Below, in pieces: positions 1 through 7,443 of a DNA stretch of 17,686 nucleotides. The notes below the pieces were generated by a model. That model saw nothing but the letters and a program-made list of their open reading frames with translations. It searched no databases and was not told where the DNA came from. Position 1 is the first letter of the stretch, and every line of letters begins with the position of its first letter. This DNA is from CAYFUR01 sp964346275 (GTDB taxonomy: Bacteria; Sumerlaeota; Sumerlaeia; SLMS01), in NCBI GenBank assembly GCA_964346275.1, contig CAYFUR010000076.1, positions 1 to 17,686 of the forward strand, written 5' to 3'. Made by a program: the position numbers and the translations under genes.

Positions 1-1395
1 CTCGATCCCAAGAATCTCCCGGAAAACTTCAAGCCAAACTCGTTCATCTATATCGCTCCGCCTTTCCGCCATACTCATTTCGATGGCAAGCAGGTGGTGG
101 TGCATTCCCGTGGCGACAAGAGTTACGAGATGTTCTCCTATAACCTTTATCCCGGGCCCAGCGCCAAGAAAGGCGTCTATGGCATGCTGATCGGCCAGGG
201 TGAAAAGGAAGGCTGGGTCACGGCGCACTGCTCCACCGTGCGCGTCGTGACCCCCTACGATAACACCCTTGTGATCATGCACGAAGGAGCCAGCGGCGGA
301 GGTAAAAGCGAGATGCTTCAACAGCCCCACCGCCTTCCCGATGGCCGCCTCCTTCTCGGCGAAAACATCCTGACCGGCGAACGCCGCTATCTCGAAATTC
401 CCAGAACCTGCGATCTTGAGCCCTCCACTGATGATATGGCGCTTTGCCACCCCAAGCTGCAGGACGAGACCAAGAAGCTGTGGCTGACGGATGCGGAGAA
501 CTCATGGTTTGTCCGTGTCGACCACATCAACGAATACGGGACCGACCTGGAGCTGGAAAAGCTCACCGCAATGCCGCCCAAACCGCTCCTTTTCCTCAAC
601 ATCGACGCTGTGCCCCAGAGCCGCGCGATGATCTGGGAGCATATCGAAGATGAACCAGGCAAGCCGTGCCCGAATCCGCGCGTGATTCTCCCGCGTGATA
701 TTGTTCCTGATATCGTCAATGAGCCTGTGCGCGTGGACGTGCGCAGCCTTGGCGTGCGCACGCCTCCCTGCACCAAAGAGGCGCCGAACTATGGCATCCT
801 GGGCATCATGCACGTCATCCCGCCCGCCCTTGCCTGGCTCTGGCGGCTGGTCGCCCCGCGCGGACACGCCAACCCGAGCATCATCGCTACCAAGGGAATC
901 AGCAGCGAGGGCGTGGGCAGCTACTGGCCGTTCGCAACGGGGCAGCGCGTGACTCAGGCCAACCTGCTGCTCGAGCAGATCGTCAACACCCCGCGCGTGA
1001 ATTACATCCTCACGCCCAACCAGCATATCGGCGCGTGGAAAACGAGCTTCATGCCGCAGTGGATCGCGCGCGACTATATTGCCCGCCGCGGCAGCGCGCG
1101 CTTTAAGCCCCACCAGATCCGGGAGGCGCGCACACCCCTTCTGGGCTGGGCCCTGCGCAGCATGCGCGTTGAAGGCACCACGATTCCCCGCTGGTTCCTG
1201 GAAGTTCAGACTCAGCCAGAGGTCGGCGAAGAAGCCTACGATCAGGGCGCCCAGATTCTCTATGACTTCTTCCAGCGGACACTGAAGCCCTTCGACAATG
1301 ACCAGCTCTCCAAGCAAGGCCATGAAATCATCGCCTGCTGCCTCGATGGGGGCTCGGTGGAAGAAATGCACGACCTGCTGCCGACAGAGAAGTAA
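1..1395 (+). CDS. P-loop protein, DUF4914-like (5' partial)
   Basis: The reading frame is open from the first base of the window, so the true start lies upstream; the GTG at 94 is only an internal valine. 464 residues are visible. The clearest motif is GASGGGKS at 286-309, a Walker A (GxxxxGKS) loop in the context MHEGASGGGKSEML. This style of P-loop is found in HPr kinase/PEP-carboxykinase-like nucleotide-binding proteins, so ATP or GTP binding is likely. Downstream blocks such as DVRSLGVRTPPCTKEAPNYG (about 736-795) and LTPNQHIGAWKTSF look conserved rather than random. From memory they resemble DUF4914, a family of roughly 600 residues with no assigned reaction; I could not check this. No signal peptide or membrane segment is seen in the visible part. 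The stop lies 3 bp from the stop of the converging SGNH hydrolase gene. Coding status is firm; function is not. Confidence 0.75.
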   Translation, partial: LDPKNLPENFKPNSFIYIAPPFRHTHFDGKQVVVHSRGDKSYEMFSYNLYPGPSAKKGVYGMLIGQGEKEGWVTAHCSTVRVVTPYDNTLVIMHEGASGGGKSEMLQQPHRLPDGRLLLGENILTGERRYLEIPRTCDLEPSTDDMALCHPKLQDETKKLWLTDAENSWFVRVDHINEYGTDLELEKLTAMPPKPLLFLNIDAVPQSRAMIWEHIEDEPGKPCPNPRVILPRDIVPDIVNEPVRVDVRSLGVRTPPCTKEAPNYGILGIMHVIPPALAWLWRLVAPRGHANPSIIATKGISSEGVGSYWPFATGQRVTQANLLLEQIVNTPRVNYILTPNQHIGAWKTSFMPQWIARDYIARRGSARFKPHQIREARTPLLGWALRSMRVEGTTIPRWFLEVQTQPEVGEEAYDQGAQILYDFFQRTLKPFDNDQLSKQGHEIIACCLDGGSVEEMHDLLPTEK

Positions 1396-1398
1396 GCC

Positions 1399-2529
1399 TT
1401 AAGGCTCTTCCGAATAGAGGACCTTTTCCAGTTGTTCGCGCCGGGGCGCGAGGGCTTCAAAGTCCTCCCCCGGCGTTTTCTGTTCCAGATCCGTTTCTTC
1501 CAGCAGTCTTCCGATCCATTCGGCGGCGAGCGCATTCCCCTCGGCCGTCAGGTGCACTTCATCGCGGTAAAGCCGGAGCGAATCCCCTTCTTTCATGATC
1601 TGTGGATAAAAGTCAAAGAGGGGAATCTGCATCTCCACTGTATATTCATACAGACGCCTTGCGGGCCGGAGCGCCCCTTCATCTCCACGGACCCGGGCAC
1701 GCGAGGGAAAGGATACGACCAGGAACGGGATCCCGCGTTCCGCGGCCAGTTCCCGGGTGCGATGCATTTGATGCAGCGCCTCCCTCCAGGCTTCTTCGAT
1801 TTCCGGGGGATAATCCCCTTCGCCGAACATGACCTCATAGCGATAGGGCCCGTGGTCCATGCTGGGGAGCACCACCCGGCCAAGATAGGCTCGCTCGAGG
1901 GCGGAGAAAAAAGCGCTCTTGCGAAGGAGGGATTTGATGTCGCGCCCGAAAGACTTCTGGCCGTAGAGCAACTGCGTCTCGGCGCCATAGTGCTTCATAT
2001 TGGTGTAGGGCTCGTAAACATCGTTCACAACGAAGCTGGCGAGAATCAAGTCCGGCTCGAGCTGCAAGCCCTTGTGAAGCAGATTGTAGTAATGCGAATA
2101 TTGGTTGTAGCCCTCGAGCCCGGCATTGATGACCTGTATAGACGACGCGGCAGTCCTCATTTCCAGGAAGTCCTCCAGTTGCGCCGGAATGGAATCCGGC
2201 TCTTCCAACTCGTGGCCGAACACGACGGAATCTCCGAGGAAAAGGATGCGGGTTTCTCCCGGCGGCGGCTCCAGTGGGATTTCTTCATCGCGGAATCCCA
2301 TTTCATTCGTGCGCACAAGGGTTTCTTCATAGCCCCAGGTCGTTTCCGTGGCGGGGCGGAGTTCCCATTCCATTTCCAGGGAACTGTCGCGATAAGGGAT
2401 TTCAGGAAAGGGCTCGAAACCAAGGAGGCGTGCGCCGATCTCGAGAACCGCCAGAAGCGCCACGAGGGGCACCAGGGCGAAGAGGAGTTTCTTTTTCCAA
2501 CTGAGAAGCAGGCGCCGACGATCACTCAT
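1399..2529 (-). CDS. Membrane-anchored SGNH/GDSL-type hydrolase
   Basis: This 376-residue protein has an N-terminal basic stretch followed by one hydrophobic segment (about residues 14-36), which should anchor it in the inner membrane with the rest outside. The catalytic parts of the SGNH fold are visible: the Ser block LFLGDSVVFG with GDS at 99-101, a Gly block near NAGLEGYN (135-142), an Asn block in FVVND (N169), and the DxxH block DEVH (D323, H326). The family hydrolyses or transfers acyl esters, often on glycans; the substrate here is unknown. It is the last gene of the leftward carbamoyltransferase operon, starting 9 bp after the DUF5989 stop, so it probably acts on the product of that cassette, for example adding or removing an O-acyl group. 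Its stop nearly touches that of the converging P-loop gene. The SGNH assignment is confident; the operon role is inference. Confidence 0.85.
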   Translation of the reverse strand: MSDRRRLLLSWKKKLLFALVPLVALLAVLEIGARLLGFEPFPEIPYRDSSLEMEWELRPATETTWGYEETLVRTNEMGFRDEEIPLEPPPGETRILFLGDSVVFGHELEEPDSIPAQLEDFLEMRTAASSIQVINAGLEGYNQYSHYYNLLHKGLQLEPDLILASFVVNDVYEPYTNMKHYGAETQLLYGQKSFGRDIKSLLRKSAFFSALERAYLGRVVLPSMDHGPYRYEVMFGEGDYPPEIEEAWREALHQMHRTRELAAERGIPFLVVSFPSRARVRGDEGALRPARRLYEYTVEMQIPLFDFYPQIMKEGDSLRLYRDEVHLTAEGNALAAEWIGRLLEETDLEQKTPGEDFEALAPRREQLEKVLYSEEP

Positions 2530-2538
2530 GGGACGCGA

Positions 2539-2760
2539 TCAGAAAATCGTATAGATGAAGGGGGCGAAAGCGCTGCCGCTGAGAACGACGAAAAGGGCCG
2601 CAAAAAGCAGCACAACGACGATGGGTGTCAGCCACCACTTCTTGTTGTGAAGCAGGAAATCCTTAAACTCGACAAGGAGGCCGGGGGAAGCTTGCCGGGC
2701 CTCGACCTCAAAGTCGTCCGGGGATTCGCCGCTTTGCTGTTGCGATTCGTTTTCGGCCAT
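2539..2760 (-). CDS. DUF5989-family small membrane protein
   Basis: The protein has 73 residues and starts at the ATG whose complement is 2758-2760. The frame stays open upstream, but that extension lacks family character and overlaps the SxtJ-like gene, so I chose the internal ATG. The C-terminal 50 residues match the compact DUF5989 pattern as I know it: LLVEFKDFLLHNKKWWLTPI, a single transmembrane helix (about 46-63), and a terminal SGSAFAPFIYTIF. The first 25 residues are polar and acidic (QQQSGESPDDFEVE) and are an addition to the roughly 50-residue core. Proteins of this family commonly sit beside carbamoyltransferase and SxtJ-like genes, as here, but their function is not known. A role as a membrane subunit or adaptor of the cassette is inference. 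The gap to the upstream gene is 44 bp and the ribosome binding site is weak. Confidence 0.8.
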   Translation of the reverse strand: MAENESQQQSGESPDDFEVEARQASPGLLVEFKDFLLHNKKWWLTPIVVVLLFAALFVVLSGSAFAPFIYTIF

Positions 2761-2804
2761 CGGAAATGCGTTGCTCCAGCCCAACTTTGTGGGATTTGCC
2801 GCCC

Positions 2805-3230
2805 TCAGAACTGGCGGAAATACTGGGATGATTTTGCAGGAGGCTTGTTGGACTGCCAATAGGTTTCCGCCTCCGGATCCCAGCGCCGGTCCAGCGGATC
2901 GCGCCGCATGACACGGAGAAGCAACCCAATGGGCATCATGACCCCGAAGAAGATGAAACCGAGGATGAGATGGGACACGAGCCAGTGGATGGGAAACACG
3001 GCGATCATCCATCCGACAAAAACAGGCCTTATGAAAGAGGGGCGGAAAAAGCCAGTGAGCCCGGCGAAAAACAGCAGTGCAAACAAGCCCCCGCCAAGCG
3101 CCCAGAGCTGGAACTTGAACCCGAGGAGCGCCATCAGAATCAGGCCGAGCACGGGGAGGCCCCCGGCGAATTGGCGAAGGGTTCGCCGGGGGGGATTGCG
3201 ATCGATCGAGACGAGTTTTTCCTGATTCAT
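2805..3230 (-). CDS. SxtJ-family membrane protein
   Basis: This 141-residue protein has several hydrophobic segments (about 22-37, 43-62, 67-84 and 86-106), so it is probably a three- or four-pass inner-membrane protein. The C-terminal signature PIGLLLRVMRRDPLDRRWDP, followed by EAETYW, is typical of the SxtJ family, named after a saxitoxin-cluster gene of unknown biochemical function. The N-terminus is cytoplasmic-looking and basic (RNPPRRTLRQFAGG). The gene begins 10 bp after the carbamoyltransferase stop, with an AAGGG about 8 bases before the ATG, which suggests translational linkage. Adjacency of SxtJ-like and carbamoyltransferase genes is a recurring arrangement outside toxin clusters. 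The protein may recruit the soluble carbamoyltransferase to the membrane, but that is inference. I see no catalytic motif. Confidence 0.82.
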   Translation of the reverse strand: MNQEKLVSIDRNPPRRTLRQFAGGLPVLGLILMALLGFKFQLWALGGGLFALLFFAGLTGFFRPSFIRPVFVGWMIAVFPIHWLVSHLILGFIFFGVMMPIGLLLRVMRRDPLDRRWDPEAETYWQSNKPPAKSSQYFRQF

Positions 3231-3240
3231 GGCAATGCCC

Positions 3241-5079
3241 TTAATCCACGCCGACGGAGGCGAGGTATTCCTCTTTCTCTTGATGTTCGAGCCCGGCCTG
3301 GCGGTCCTTGAACAGCACGAAGCGCCCCATCACGAGAGCATCCATGCGCGTCGCCATGAAACAGCGGTAGGCCTCGCGCGGCGAACGCACAATCGGCTCT
3401 CCGCGCACATTGAAACTGGTGTTGATGACGAGGCCGCAACCGGTCTTTTCCTCGAACTTCTGAAGGAGGCGCCGATAGCGGGGATGAGCCCCCTCACCCA
3501 CGGTCTGGACGCGGGCGGAATAATCCACATGGGTCACGGCGGGGATGGTGGACCGCAGGGATTTCAGTTTCTCCAGTCCGCGAAGCTCCTGCTCTTCCGC
3601 TGAAAGCGGCTGCCGCTCGGATTCCACCACCGGCGCCACAAGGAGCATATAGGGGCTCTCTTGTCCCGGCTCGAGACCGAAGTAATCGCTGGCGCGCTCG
3701 GCCAGGACCGACGGGGCAAAGGGGCGGAAGGATTCACGGAACTTGATCTTGAGATTCATCGTGGTTTGCATCTCGCGGTTGCGCGGGTCTCCCAGAATGC
3801 TGCGGCAGCCGAGCGCCCGCGGCCCGAATTCCATCCGGCCCTGAAACCAGCCGACGACTCTCTGGCTGGCAAGGAGCTGGGCCGCCTCCTCGATCAACTC
3901 GTCGTCATCAGCGCATTCATGATACGTGGCACCGGCCTCGTCGAGGCAGGCGCGAATCTCGTCGTCCTGATATCCCGGGCCGAGCAGAGATCCTTTTTGT
4001 GAGTCGGGTTTTCCGGGGGTGCGGGGTTTGTTGAGCAATTGATGCCAAATGAGCAGCGCCGTGCCGAGTGCTCCCCCAGCATCACCGGCAGCGGGCTGGA
4101 TCCACACGTTCTCAAAGGGCCCTTCGCGGAGGATGCGCCCGTTGGCCACGCAATTCAGGGCCACCCCGCCCGCCAGGCAGAGATTCTTCATTCTGGTCTG
4201 CCGGTGCGCGGTGCAGGCGAGGCGCAGCATGATGTCTTCGGTGACTTTCTGGACGCTCGCCGCCAAGTCCATCTCGCGCTGGGTGAGTGGGCTTTCCGGT
4301 TTTCGGGGCGGCCCGCCAAAGAGCTGGTCAAAGGCCTTCGACGTCATGGTCAGGCCGTGGTGATAGTTGAAATATTTCATGTTCAGGCGAAAGGAGCCGT
4401 CGGCCTTCACATCGATCAACTCTTTCAGAATCGGCTCGCAGTAAACGGGCTCGCCGTAGGGCGCAAGCCCCATGAGCTTGTATTCCCCGGAATTCACCCG
4501 AAACCCGGTGAAATAGGTGAACGCGGAATAGAGGAGGCCGAGGGAATGAGGAAAATCAATGGAATGGGTCAGACGGACTTGATTTCCACGGCCGGTTCCC
4601 ATGGTGGTCGTGGCCCATTCGCCCACGCCATCGAGGGTCAGAATCGCGGCTTCCTCGAACGGCGATGGGAAGAAGGCGCTGGCCGCGTGGCTTTCGTGGT
4701 GTTCTGGAAAGATGAACCGTTTTTTGTAGGCACCGTCGAGGGCCTGGCGCATCTCACGGTTCAGATGAAGCTTCTTGCGCAGCCAAATCGGCATGGCCAT
4801 GAGAAAAGAGCGGAAGCCTCGAGGCGATGTGGCGAGGTAGGTTTCCAGCAAGCGTTCAAACTTGACAAGGGGCTTTTCATAGAAGCCGACATAATCCAGC
4901 TCGGCGGCACTCAAGCCAGCTTCGGCGAGGCAATACTCGATTGCGTGCTGGGGAAACCGGCTGTCGTGCTTGACCCGGGTAAAGGCCTCTTCCTGCGCCG
5001 CGGCGATCAGCTCGCCGTCGATCACGAGGGCCGCTGCCGCGTCATGGTAGTATGCTGAGATTCCAAGAATGGCTGTCAT
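3241..5079 (-). CDS. O-carbamoyltransferase, NodU/CmcH/TobZ family
   Basis: At 612 residues this is full length for the family. Members use carbamoyl phosphate and ATP, through a carbamoyl-adenylate, to carbamoylate hydroxyl groups of sugars or natural products. The N-terminal Kae1-like domain (about 1-350) begins ILGISAYYHDAAAALV and holds the metal-binding HHESH at 127-131 and the LDGVGEW loop near 149. The C-terminal YrdC-like carbamoyl-adenylate domain (about 370-600) carries QGRMEFGPRALGCRSILGDP (413-432) and NTSFNVRGEPIV (553-564), both hallmarks. No signal peptide is present, so it should act in the cytoplasm. It is the first gene of a four-gene leftward operon with SxtJ-like, DUF5989 and SGNH hydrolase genes. 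Membrane partners suggest an envelope glycan or lipid-linked acceptor rather than a diffusible antibiotic. The acceptor is unknown. The family call is very secure. Confidence 0.95.
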   Translation of the reverse strand: MTAILGISAYYHDAAAALVIDGELIAAAQEEAFTRVKHDSRFPQHAIEYCLAEAGLSAAELDYVGFYEKPLVKFERLLETYLATSPRGFRSFLMAMPIWLRKKLHLNREMRQALDGAYKKRFIFPEHHESHAASAFFPSPFEEAAILTLDGVGEWATTTMGTGRGNQVRLTHSIDFPHSLGLLYSAFTYFTGFRVNSGEYKLMGLAPYGEPVYCEPILKELIDVKADGSFRLNMKYFNYHHGLTMTSKAFDQLFGGPPRKPESPLTQREMDLAASVQKVTEDIMLRLACTAHRQTRMKNLCLAGGVALNCVANGRILREGPFENVWIQPAAGDAGGALGTALLIWHQLLNKPRTPGKPDSQKGSLLGPGYQDDEIRACLDEAGATYHECADDDELIEEAAQLLASQRVVGWFQGRMEFGPRALGCRSILGDPRNREMQTTMNLKIKFRESFRPFAPSVLAERASDYFGLEPGQESPYMLLVAPVVESERQPLSAEEQELRGLEKLKSLRSTIPAVTHVDYSARVQTVGEGAHPRYRRLLQKFEEKTGCGLVINTSFNVRGEPIVRSPREAYRCFMATRMDALVMGRFVLFKDRQAGLEHQEKEEYLASVGVD

Positions 5080-5114
5080 GAAGCGTTCGCCGGTTTGCGC
5101 CCGAGATTGCTGCT

Positions 5115-5167
5115 AAAAAGAAAAAGTGGGGGCAGGAAAGCAACCCGATTCGGCTGATCCTGCCCCC
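5115..5167 (-). terminator. Rho-independent terminator of the pilT-like gene
   Basis: On the minus strand, just after the pilT-like stop, a perfect 10-bp stem pairs GGGGGCAGGA with TCCTGCCCCC (plus-strand arms 5128-5137 and 5158-5167). A 20-base loop separates the arms and contains a small inner CCG/CGG pairing. A T-rich run (complement of 5116-5126) follows at once. This isolates pilT from the carbamoyltransferase operon, so that operon needs a promoter within the next 40 or so bases or inside the terminator region; I could not pick one with confidence. Confidence 0.85.
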
Positions 5168-5189
5168 GGAAGCCTGACTCTGCGCGGGT

Positions 5190-6284
5190 TTAAACCACCG
5201 GCTCTTCGACCTCGCTCTGGTGCGCCATCATTTTGACGCGAAGTTCTTCGGGATAGTGGGCGCGTTCGAGGGCGACTTCGCCCGTGACCTGGCCCTGGAC
5301 GTAAAGGTTATAGAGGAAATCGTCCATGGTGACCATGCCCTGCTTCGCGGAAATCTGAATCTGCGAGAAAATGCGGTTGGTTTTGTGCTCGCGGACGAGG
5401 GACGCAACGGCGGGCGTGTTGTGGAGCAGTTCGTACGCGGCGCGGCGGCCCTTCCCCGAAGCGTGGGGAACAAGGGTTTGGGCGATGATTGTTTTGAGCG
5501 CCACGGAAAGCACCGAGCGGATTTGCTCTTGCTGGTTGACGGGAAAAGCGTCGATGAAACGGTCAACGGTGGAAGCGGCATCGATGGTATGGAGCGTGGC
5601 GAAGACCAAGTGGCCCGTTTCCGCGGCGTGCAGGCCGGCTTCCATGGTTTCCAAGTCACGCATTTCGCCGACGAGGATGACGTCCGGATCCTGGCGCAAG
5701 GCACCGCGCAGGGCGTAGGCGAAACTGGGCGTATCCACGTGGAGTTCGCGGTGTGTGACGATCGCCTTTTTGTGTGGGTGGATATATTCCAGAGGATCTT
5801 CGACGGTGATGATATGCACGGGGCGGTTCGTATTGATATAGTCAATCATCGTGGCCAGGGTCGTGGTTTTGCCGGAACCCGTGGGGCCGGTGATAATGCA
5901 AAGGCCGCGGTGTGCATGCATGATCTGGGTGATCGATTCCTTGGGAAGGCCAAGGACGTCGAAGGGAATCAGCCGCGAGGGGATGAGACGCATGACGATG
6001 GAGACATTTCCTCGGGCGCGCATGATCGCGGTACGGAAACGAGCCTGCTCGGAGTAAGAGTAGGCAAAGTCGCAGGAGCCATGCTCCTGGAGCATCTGCT
6101 GATAGCGGGGAGGCGTGATTTCCCGCATGAGCCGCTCGCTGTCTTCCGGCGTGATCACGTCGGGATCGAGAACGTCCAGTTGACCGCTGAGACGCATCAC
6201 CGCCGGCTTGCCCACGGAGATGTGCAAGTCAGACGCATCACGCTCGACGACGAGCTTCAGCATGTCATTGATTTCCATTGCCAT
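5190..6284 (-). CDS. pilT: PilT/PilU-type type IV pilus retraction ATPase
   Basis: At 364 residues it has normal PilT length. PilT is a cytoplasmic hexameric ATPase that powers pilus disassembly for twitching motility. The N-terminal PAS-like domain (1-110) begins with ASDLHISVGKPAVMRLSG. The RecA-like core shows Walker A GPTGSGKTT (133-141), the Asp box ITVEDPLEY (159-167), Walker B DPDVILVGEMRD (199-210) and the His box TGHLVFATLHT (223-233). The retraction motif usually read as AIRNLIRE is here AVASLVRE (about 291-298), so the family pattern is kept but the Arg at its third position is lost. The first of two in-frame ATGs is preferred because AGAGGG lies 8 bases before it. No other pilus gene is in the window, so it stands alone. 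PilU or a PilT paralogue cannot be excluded. Confidence 0.93.
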   Translation of the reverse strand: MAMEINDMLKLVVERDASDLHISVGKPAVMRLSGQLDVLDPDVITPEDSERLMREITPPRYQQMLQEHGSCDFAYSYSEQARFRTAIMRARGNVSIVMRLIPSRLIPFDVLGLPKESITQIMHAHRGLCIITGPTGSGKTTTLATMIDYINTNRPVHIITVEDPLEYIHPHKKAIVTHRELHVDTPSFAYALRGALRQDPDVILVGEMRDLETMEAGLHAAETGHLVFATLHTIDAASTVDRFIDAFPVNQQEQIRSVLSVALKTIIAQTLVPHASGKGRRAAYELLHNTPAVASLVREHKTNRIFSQIQISAKQGMVTMDDFLYNLYVQGQVTGEVALERAHYPEELRVKMMAHQSEVEEPVV

Positions 6285-6591
6285 AATGCGAGCCCTCTAT
6301 TCCTTCGAGAATCCTTGTGCCGCTAGGGCATCAACAAGATGCGACAGTCAACAGGGGCTGTCAACGTAAGGATGTCCGCCAATGCCCCCCCGGCGAGCGG
6401 CCATGTTCATGGAAATCCCTGGAAGAACAACAAGACACCGCATCTTTTGAGTTGCCGCGTTTTTTGCATAGCTAATACTGATGCCGGCGCGGGGAAAGGC
6501 GCATTGAGGAAGAAAGACTTCTTGGCCCGCGCAGACCTTCCCCCGTTCAATGGGGGGCGATTGATTCGGCGAAACAGAGGACACCCTCCCC
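6285..6591. other. Divergent intergenic region between pilT and a glycosyltransferase
   Basis: These 307 bases separate two divergent genes and should hold both promoters. Short overlapping open frames exist on both strands here, but they lack coherent protein character and good start signals, so I do not call a gene. A rightward -35/-10 candidate is TTGCCG at 6452-6457 with TAATAC at 6473-6478, but the 15-base spacer is short, so I give it low weight. A leftward candidate is listed separately. Confidence 0.6.
6336..6364 (-). promoter_or_regulatory. Candidate sigma-70-type promoter of pilT
   Basis: On the minus strand a perfect TTGACA (complement of 6359-6364) is followed after 17 bases by CATCTT (complement of 6336-6341). 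This lies about 50 bases before the pilT start. The -35 is strong and the -10 matches three of six consensus positions. The call rests on pattern only. Confidence 0.4.
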
Positions 6592-7290
6592 TTGAAAAAG
6601 CTTTCCATTGTCATTCCGATTTATAATGAGCGTGAACTGCTCCCGATCGTTTTAAAGCAGATTCGCGAGGTCAACTACCCATTAGTGACCGAATTGATCC
6701 TGGTGGACGATTGCTCGAGCGATGGGACCCGCGAATACCTGAAAGAGGTGGAGGAGCCCAAGGAAGACACGGTGGTGCTGTATCACAAAAAGAACGTGGG
6801 GAAAGGGGCGGGGCTGCGTTCGGGCTTCCGCCGCGCAACGGGCGATATCATCGTCGTCCAGGATGCGGACCTGGAATACGATCCGAAAGAGATTCCCGCC
6901 GTGATCCAGCCGATTCTGGATCATCGCTGCAAGGTTTCCTATGGATCGCGTTTTCTCGGCCGCGTGCCCACGGGAATGCGGATTCAAAATTTCGTGGCTA
7001 ATCGCATTCTGGCTTTCCTGGTCATCCTTCTTTTCGGCCAGGTCATCACCGACGAAGCGACCGCCTACAAGGCCTTCGACGCCGAGGTGCTCCGTGGCAT
7101 CCGCCTCAGGTGCCGCCGCTTTGAATTCTGCCCGGAAGTGACCGCCAAGGTGCTGATGAAGGGCGAACGCATCCACGAAGTGCCGGTGACTTTCTTTGCC
7201 CGCACCGTGGAGGAGGGGAAAAAGATCGGCTGGAAGGATTTCTTCGAGGCGGTCTGGACAATGATGCGCTGCCGCCTTGGCTTGATGTAA
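6592..7290 (+). CDS. Family 2 glycosyltransferase, DPM-synthase type
   Basis: The protein has 232 residues and starts at a TTG with AGAGGA about 10 bases upstream; an in-frame ATG further upstream runs into a stop, so the TTG is the credible start. The GT-A fold begins KKLSIVIPIYNERELL, the nucleotide-binding VDDCSSDGT follows at about residues 39-47, and the metal-binding motif is QDADLEYDP (about 93-101). Glycosyltransferases of this type (dolichol/undecaprenyl-phosphate mannose or glucose synthases) move a sugar from a nucleotide sugar to a polyprenyl phosphate at the membrane. A hydrophobic stretch, FVANRILAFLVILLFGQVI (about 140-158), may give membrane association, but there is no C-terminal multi-pass domain. 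EVPVTFFARTVEEGKKIGWK near the end is family-typical. It stands about 150 bp before the next glycosyltransferase, with a promoter candidate between them, so it may be its own unit. The acceptor is unknown. Confidence 0.9.
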   Translation: MKKLSIVIPIYNERELLPIVLKQIREVNYPLVTELILVDDCSSDGTREYLKEVEEPKEDTVVLYHKKNVGKGAGLRSGFRRATGDIIVVQDADLEYDPKEIPAVIQPILDHRCKVSYGSRFLGRVPTGMRIQNFVANRILAFLVILLFGQVITDEATAYKAFDAEVLRGIRLRCRRFEFCPEVTAKVLMKGERIHEVPVTFFARTVEEGKKIGWKDFFEAVWTMMRCRLGLM

Positions 7291-7331
7291 ATTCTTCTCA
7301 TTCGTTGGCGCGATTTCTTCTGCAATTTTGT

Positions 7332-7360
7332 TTGAGCCTTCACGGGACAGCTGATACGAT
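7332..7360 (+). promoter_or_regulatory. Candidate promoter of the TIGR04283-type operon
   Basis: TTGAGC at 7332-7337 and TACGAT at 7355-7360 are spaced by 17 bases. Transcription would start near 7367. That would leave the possible TTG start at 7375 almost no leader and so favours the ATG at 7444 for the gene downstream. Confidence 0.45.
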
Positions 7361-7443
7361 CTTTTTCTTCTTCGTTGAAGCGAGCAAGGATCCCCCTGTT
7401 AAAGGCTCATATTCTCACTGATTGCCAGCGGTTTGCGTCTCCC

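Noticed and set aside
1432..2862. Plus-strand open frame (476 codons) opposite the SGNH hydrolase and DUF5989 genes
   Set aside because: The minus-strand genes carry catalytic and family motifs and form an operon; this frame has none.
5220..6326. Plus-strand open frame opposite pilT
   Set aside because: All PilT motifs are on the other strand; this is an antisense shadow.
6339..6626. Small overlapping open frames on both strands between pilT and the first glycosyltransferase
   Set aside because: Neither has a good start signal or recognisable composition, and they overlap the likely promoters and the start of the glycosyltransferase.
7375..7443. N-terminal extension of the TIGR04283-type protein from a TTG
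   Set aside because: It would begin about 8 bases from the predicted transcription start, and the added residues have no family character; the GT-A signature begins right after the ATG at 7444.
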